DNA of 64,000 nt from Paratinospora sagittata (lineage: Eukaryota; Streptophyta; Magnoliopsida; Ranunculales; Menispermaceae). How positions within the stretch are numbered: position 1 is the first letter of the stretch; every line of letters begins with the position of its first letter. The notes under the pieces were generated by a model. The model did not search any database and was not told where the DNA came from. It saw nothing but the letters and a program-made list of their open reading frames with translations. Of this stretch, positions 59,201 to 64,000 are shown in pieces. The stretch covers positions 9,861,501 through 9,925,500 of the forward strand of contig CM069602.1 of assembly GCA_035771175.1 (NCBI GenBank). Direction: 5' to 3'. The translations under genes and the position numbers were made by a program.

Positions 59201-62188
59201 TGCCTTGTAGCGTTCTAGGGACCCATTTGCTTTGTATTTTACTGTATAAACCCATTTGCATCCCACAAGTTTCTTTCTTGCAGGCAAGTCTACCAACTCC
59301 CATGTTGTATTTTTCTCCAGGGCTTCCATTTCCACATTCATAGCTTGTTTCCAATTTGTATTAGATAAAGCCTCGAATAATGATGTAGGAGTCTGGATGT
59401 TGTTCAGGTTGGTAAGGAAATTCTTATGGGTTGGCGAGAACTTCTCGAAGGATACAACATGAGATAGTGGATACAAGGGATGTTTAGTGCATTCCCTTGT
59501 GCCCTTTCTAATGGCAATGGGAAGATCATTGTTAGTTTCAGGAACTAATGAAATTTTTAAGGAGGGTTCAGGATTTGTTACCTCATTTCCAGGGATTGGT
59601 TCAGATTCTTGAACTTGCATCGGTTCAGGAGCTGCAACTTTATTCCTTGAGTACATTTGTTCAATCATCCGATCCTTAGGTTCGCCATTGGGTACAGGCC
59701 AACGAGGAAGGTTCCGACAATGAAGGCCAAAATAAAACAATTTCGACGATGAAGGTCGGAAGAAAAGAAAAATTTCCCAGTTGTACGAGCTTAAAGCTTT
59801 GATACCATGTTACATACTAATAAAAGACACAAAGATGTAACATGGTTCAGCTCCAAGGCCTACGTCCACGGGAGAAGAGAGAAAATATTTTCTTATTCTT
59901 GATGATGTCTTAATGGAGAGACACCTTACATATAGACATACAGGGCAATGTACACATATAGCTATAATTACAATTTTAGTAACTGCTAAATAAAACGACT
60001 ACTAAAATTATCATCTTTCCTTAAAGGAAATAAACCTTAAAGGAAATAAATCCCACAGAATTATCATCTTTCGGTAAAGGAAATAAATCCCACAGATTTT
60101 GCTCCTCCACAACAAAAATATTTGCAGCAATATAATAAAAATAAAACAAAAAATAGAATTAAAAAAAAAGAAAGATAAATTTCATAATGAAAATATAAGT
60201 ATACTACTTGAATTAAAACTTATGTTAATATTTTAGCTACACAATCATATTGTAACAATATAAAAACAAAGAACCTTACGTTTTATATATTTACATCGCC
60301 CTCCTTATACTTTTAAAAATTTTCAAAGAGCTCTATTGTCTACCTTACGTATGGCCTAGGCGATGGACTAGTTGTGGCCTTGAAAACATTGGTATACTAT
60401 CACCCCTTTTTTATTGTTTTATTCATGCCTATCTAAAAGCGGGGGGAGCTTGCGCGAAAGTAAGAGTTGTCGCCGTGCGACCAAGTGGTCATGGGTTTGA
60501 GTCTTGAAGACAACCTCCTATGACATAGGGTAAGGTTATATACAATAGACCCTAAGGGGTTCGACCTTTCCTCAAGACGCCATATAGGCGGGAGTTTTGT
60601 GCACCTGGTTACTTTTTTATCTCTCTAGAAAACTTTAGATACTTCTTTATTGAAAAAAGCTATTTAAAAAAAAAAAACCTTCAGATACTAAATCTTGGTT
60701 GCCCTTACTTCTCATTGCTTCATGAGTATGGAACAAGTCCAAATTCTTATGCTTAGTATGTTTGCATGACTTGAAAACACAGCTGATCCAAGTCCATGTA
60801 ATGGATTGGGGTTGTATTAGGTAGTCAACTATTAGCTTAAAACTTTGTTAGGTCAACTATGACCTGAATCTACTTAATTAAACTACAAGAAGGCTAGGAC
60901 ATCAAATGTCGATGTAACCTTGGATAGAACAGAGTAGAGGAAGCATATTCATGTAGCCAACCCAATGTAGTTGGGAAAAGATTTATTTGAGTTAAGTTGA
61001 GTTTATGTTGCACTTACACTATGAGAAGTTGGAGCCAATCATCCACATTTCCATTGTTCCAATCCGTTGAGTTTTTGCTGGGATTTGTCATTTTTCTACT
61101 ATTTTCCTAAGGATGTGATATTTGGGTGATTATGATCATCTTATTTGTTTGATCCTTCTCATTGGAGATATCTACATGAGATGGTGTGCAATATTTTCAC
61201 ATGTGCATCACTAGCAAGAAGATGGCTACTTGTTTTCTTATTGTCAACGTACCTCCTTTTATTGGTATACTAATTAAGATTGACGGCCTCGTACTTTCAT
61301 CAATTTCTTTTGCAACAAATGCATCTGAATATTATCGTGTTATGAGTTCTGCATTTACTTATGTTTTCTTATCTTTTCTATTCTCCTGTCTCAACTTTCT
61401 ACTATTGATCAAACTAATTCTACGAACTTTTAGTTTGTTGATTTTAACCATTTGGGAAACATTATCACATATAACTGTTTGACTCATTGATGATTGTAGC
61501 TTGGCAAGTAGATAAGTCTTTTCTGATTTTAAATGCTCTTCTTTTGCTTTTATATCATAAAAAAAATGGTATGCTAATCATCATCCTGAAAGAGAAATTC
61601 AGAATTGCTCATTTGTAGCCCCTTGTACTGATCTCAATAATGTAGGTTGTGGCAAGCCCCGCAGATCTCATAAAAGTGAGAATGCAAGCAGATGGTCGCC
61701 TGGTTAGCCAAGGTCTACAACCAAGGTATAGAGGAATTTACGATGCTTTAAAAATTATTATAAGGACAGAGGGTCTTGGGGGACTTTGGCAAGGGGTCAT
61801 CCCAAACGCTCAGAGAGCCTTTTTGGTAAACATGGGAGAGTTAGCTTGCTATGATAGTGCAAAGCGCTTTATTATCCAAAGCCAGGTGTGCGAGGACAAT
61901 ACATATGCTCACACCTTAGCATCCATAATGTCGGGTCTTTCAGCAACCGTTTTAAGTTGTCCAGCAGATGTTGTGAAAACAAGAATGATGAATCAGAGTT
62001 CAGGGAAAGAATCTGAGATATTGTACAGAAACTCGTTTGATTGTCTAGTGAAGACAGCAAGAGTTGAAGGTGTAAGGGCACTCTGGAAAGGCTTCTTCCC
62101 TACATGGGCAAGGCTTGGTCCTTGGCAGTTTGTGTTTTGGGTTTCTTATGAGAAGTTCCGGTCCATAGCGGGGCTCTCTTCCTTCTAA
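56268..62188 (+). CDS. UCP3: Mitochondrial carrier, uncoupling protein 3-like
   Basis: Two exons, 56268-56609 and 61646-62188, encode 294 aa (Arabidopsis UCP3/PUMP3 is of similar length). ATG 56268 is the first in frame. The three mitochondrial-carrier repeats are complete, with signatures FPIDITK (29-35), SPADLIK (118-124) and CPADVVK (219-225), each followed by T/V-R. Other carrier features are [38 protein letters not shown] and [15 protein letters not shown]. It would be a six-helix inner-membrane protein moving protons or carboxylates; plant members of this group are described as uncoupling or dicarboxylate carriers, and the actual substrate is not visible here. The 5036-bp intron (56610-61645, GT-AG, phase 0) splits after repeat 1 and contains transposons. 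Confidence 0.92.
57587..60114 (-). mobile_element. Copia-3, internally deleted Ty1/copia element
   Basis: LTRs 57587-57912 (326 bp) and 59808-60114 (307 bp), TGTTAAATAC/TGTTACATAC to CCACAACA. Target duplication AAAAT (57582-57586 and 60115-60119). On the minus strand the primer-binding site TGGTATCAAAGC (59796-59807) abuts the right LTR and resembles the plant initiator-Met tRNA site TGGTATCAGAGC. The polypurine tract GAGGGGGAG lies next to the left LTR. The internal region is only 1.9 kb: gag, protease and integrase are deleted and RT follows a short leader. Confidence 0.92.
58068..59740 (-). pseudogene. Copia-3 reverse transcriptase and RNase H
   Basis: The first ORF (59740-59081) includes [40 protein letters not shown] and [20 protein letters not shown]. 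After a break, ORF 59017-58304 has [16 protein letters not shown] and the palm motif [12 protein letters not shown], then [18 protein letters not shown] and [19 protein letters not shown] of RNase H. A third piece (58277-58068) carries [20 protein letters not shown] and [20 protein letters not shown]. Three frames for one protein, so it is inactive. Most motifs are well preserved. Confidence 0.9.
60438..60618 (+). mobile_element. Au-like SINE in the UCP3 intron
   Basis: The B-box-like GGGTTTGAGTC lies near 60491, followed by GGGTAAGG, TACAATAGACCCT, GGTTCGACC, CATATAGGCGGGAG and GTGCACCTGGTTAC before a T run. This order matches the conserved body and 3' end of plant Au SINEs (ACAATAGACCCT, GACCCTTCC, GCGGGAGC, GTGCACCGGG, T tail). 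It is diverged. Target duplications are not clear. Confidence 0.8.
60890..61000 (+). repeat. Non-LTR retroposon tail remnant
   Basis: Contains ATTCATGTAGCCAACCC, AATGTAGTTGGGA and a TGAGTTAAGTTGAG end, similar to the conserved 3' tails of plant LINE/SINE families. It is related to the piece near 8800-8880. Confidence 0.45.
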
Positions 62189-62389
62189 TGTATTCTTTCA
62201 TTCATACCCTCGTGGGAACACGCAATTCTATTACCATTCAACTCGGCAAAAACGCAGATCATGAGATGCCTGTGCAGCTTCATTTACCAACTGAAAGTGC
62301 ACACAATCTTGGCAGTGAGGACTTTGTGAGAGACGCGATGTCGGGCATGGGCGGTAACTGCCTACTTAGGCGTCAGAACAAATTTGGTT

Positions 62390-62590
62390 TAAGGAATTGG
62401 ACTTTTGGCTCAATGGTTTAACATCCATATGTAAGCTACAAGGTCTGGTCAGAATTTTTGAAGCAGCACCTCTAGTGCTTCTTGGGTGATGTGCATTAAT
62501 CTTTGAACTATAGATTAATTTAATATAATTCTCTGCTCAAAAAAAAAAAAAAAATGTAAGCTACAAGGTCGGGTTCAAACCCCTGAATAT
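62390..62590 (+). repeat. tRNA-derived SINE-like unit split by a retroposon
   Basis: An A-box-like GGCTCAATGG (62407-62416) and a B-box GGTTCAAACCC (62572-62582) would be about 40 bases apart if the insertion at 62446-62553 (plus one duplication copy) is removed, which is normal for a tRNA-type promoter. The unit lies just downstream of the UCP3-like gene. Confidence 0.5.
62446..62553 (+). mobile_element. Short poly(A) retroposon insertion (LINE tail)
   Basis: A 108-bp insert starting TGGTCAGAATTTTTGAAG and ending in about 15 A. It is flanked by a perfect 17-bp direct repeat ATGTAAGCTACAAGGTC (62429-62445 and 62554-62570), the hallmark of target-primed reverse transcription. The body (GTGCTTCTTGGGTGATGTG) resembles a plant L1 3' end, so it is probably a severely 5'-truncated LINE. 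Confidence 0.8.
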
Positions 62591-64000
62591 ATGGCATTCA
62601 AATCAAAAGCATTTATATTTTATGTCCACCCATAAGGGGTTTTTGGAAAATTTGCCATTGATGAATTTTTTATTTAGAAATACACCCTATAACAAATATA
62701 ATTTTGAGATGTATTTTAGTTGGACTAATCAATGGTTGTAGATTGATTTTAATAGGGTAGATCTTTTTTTATTTTATTTTTGTTTTCATTTAGAGGTGTC
62801 TTTTGAAAATGTGACTTTAAGCTAAATATATATATATATATATATATATGTGAATAAGTTTTAAGCATGATCCCCTTATATGTGTGACGAAGTGTTATTT
62901 TTTTTTTATTTTAAACTGTTGGCAAAATGTGCCTCTAAACGGAAACAAAAATAAAAAAAAGAGACGTATGGTTGGACTCGGTCAACCACTATTGGTTGAT
63001 TTAAGTAAAGTAAATCTTAAAATTATATGTATTATAAAGTATATTTTTAAATAAAAAATTCATTAATGACAAATTTTCAAAAAAGCGCTCAATTTCGCTA
63101 TCAGGTGATTTTGGTGGACCTTGCAGGGTCTGAGCGCATGGCGTAAGGATCTTTTTTTTTTTTTTTGTTTTTATTTTGTTTCCCGTTTTAGTGTTACCTT
63201 GCGGTGCGCATGGTAACGTGCCGTTTTAAAATTCTTTTTTCTTTTTTCTTTGTTTTTAAACAAAACAACAAAAAAAGGGGCCTCTACCGTGCTGTTATTT
63301 TTTTTTTTTTTAAATGGTAAAAAAAAACTTGTATTTTTTCTTTACTTTCCTTAAACTTTAATTGTACAAAAATTATTTTTTTCAAAGTGTTGGTATTTCA
63401 AATGTCTTAATTCTTGTACCTCAAGTCAGTAATCTAGTAGTTAATTTGCATTCTTTTTAACAGGTATCTTACTTATATTAAATTAATGTTTATAAATATC
63501 ATATTTTAATTTTTACTAATTGTTAATTAATTTTTTTAGTTATTTTCAAGGCATGGATATCACAATATCACTTGAAAGAGCATAAACAGAGTTCAAGTTT
63601 TTTATTTTTTTATTAAAAAAATGATAATACAATAACACATTTAATCTTATTTTTTATCCTTTTATTTTTTATTAATCTATGAAGTACTAATAATAATAAT
63701 AATTTCTTTTTAGGTATTTGTATGAGAAGATTATAGCCGACAATAATAAAATCATATTTTTTATTTTTATTATTGTGCTTCATTCTGTATTTATAATTTT
63801 TGAGTTGATTTTGATTATTTGTTGATAGTCTTTTATAAATTTATAGTGTTGATAATTTTAATTTTTTTAATTGATTAGATTGTTTTAATTTTATAAATTT
63901 TAATTTTACAAAAAATTGTACAAAAATTAATCTAATCCCAAAAATATAAAATAAAAAAGATGAAAAGAAAAATTAAAAAAAAATAATAAGGTTGCGTTTG
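62591..64000. other. AT-rich terminal region
   Basis: No gene is seen. It holds an (AT)n run near 62827-62850 and many A/T homopolymers. One GC-richer island (63085-63300) has a GCGCTCA..TGAGCGC inverted repeat at 63085-63137. No recognisable transposon ends. Confidence 0.5.

Larger units (their letters stand above)
57228..60397. mobile_element. TIR element in the UCP3 intron, split by copia-3
   Basis: Left end AGTGTTTTCAAGGCG; the right end in reverse complement gives AATGTTTTCAAGGCC. Subterminal CTAGGCGA/CTAGGCGATG motifs are inverted between the two ends. Candidate 8-bp flanking repeat TATCACCT (57220-57227) and TATCACCC (60398-60405), with one mismatch, which would fit a hAT-type element. 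Without copia-3 the element is about 0.64 kb and has no ORF. The exact right boundary is uncertain by a few bases. Confidence 0.65.

Noticed and set aside
62188..62421. 77-codon plus-strand ORF after UCP3
   Set aside because: It lies in the 3' untranslated region of the UCP3-like gene and shows no motif.

Overview
The window is nuclear DNA of a eudicot plant. This rests on AT-rich intergenic DNA, genes with many GT-AG introns, plant-type proteins and plant retrotransposon families (Ty1/copia, Ty3/gypsy, L1-type LINE, hAT-like elements and a SINE resembling the Au family). I cannot name the species. Four host protein genes are supported. (1) The 3' part of an RSA1/EMB1579-like gene (plant CCAR1/DBC1 family, + strand, 2-4980). 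(2) An intronless TPR-SET domain protein (- strand, 5986-7629). (3) A complete 16-exon gene for anaphase-promoting complex subunit 2, APC2 (- strand, 14697-29123, 885 aa). (4) A two-exon mitochondrial carrier of the uncoupling-protein type, closest to UCP3/PUMP3 (+ strand, 56268-62188, 294 aa). A 33-codon hydrophobic small ORF at 12231-12332 (-) is a speculative fifth gene.

Layout: 1-7.6 kb holds two convergent genes; the large RSA1 intron carries a transposon remnant joined to a LINE fragment. 7.6-14.7 kb is AT-rich intergenic DNA with degraded SINE, LINE and MITE-like pieces. 14.7-29.1 kb is APC2, whose introns 3, 5 and 6 hold a complete non-autonomous hAT element (8-bp duplication), a second probable hAT MITE, a truncated LINE and a 292-bp copia solo LTR (5-bp duplication). 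A 114-bp-period tandem duplication covers the APC2 start codon and creates an upstream ORF.

29.3-55.4 kb is a retrotransposon nest. Copia-1 (29616-38206) sits inside a MITE-like element and is interrupted by a 2.5-kb gypsy-type solo LTR. Copia-2 (38325-55421) contains a 3.0-kb solo LTR, a 7.3-kb gypsy-type element that itself contains a 2.2-kb solo LTR, and a 150-bp hairpin-rich insertion. Most of these insertions can be delimited to the base by target-site duplications. The gypsy-type element lacks gag, protease, RT and RNase H; instead, an ORF resembling the putative plant transposon protein family runs, through one stop codon, into the gypsy integrase in the same frame. Its LTR has unusual inverted ends of about 140 bp built from a repeat containing AACGTTCAGGCGCATG.

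55.4-64 kb holds the UCP3-like gene. Its only intron (5.0 kb) contains a terminal-inverted-repeat element with a deleted copia (copia-3) nested inside, and a SINE. Downstream is a SINE-like unit split by a poly(A)-tailed retroposon with a 17-bp duplication, then AT-rich DNA.

The host genes are unrelated in function (salt/splicing-related nuclear regulation, putative lysine methylation, cell-cycle ubiquitination, mitochondrial transport). Every transposon reading frame seen is broken, so the nest looks dead as protein-coding DNA, although several LTR promoters look intact.
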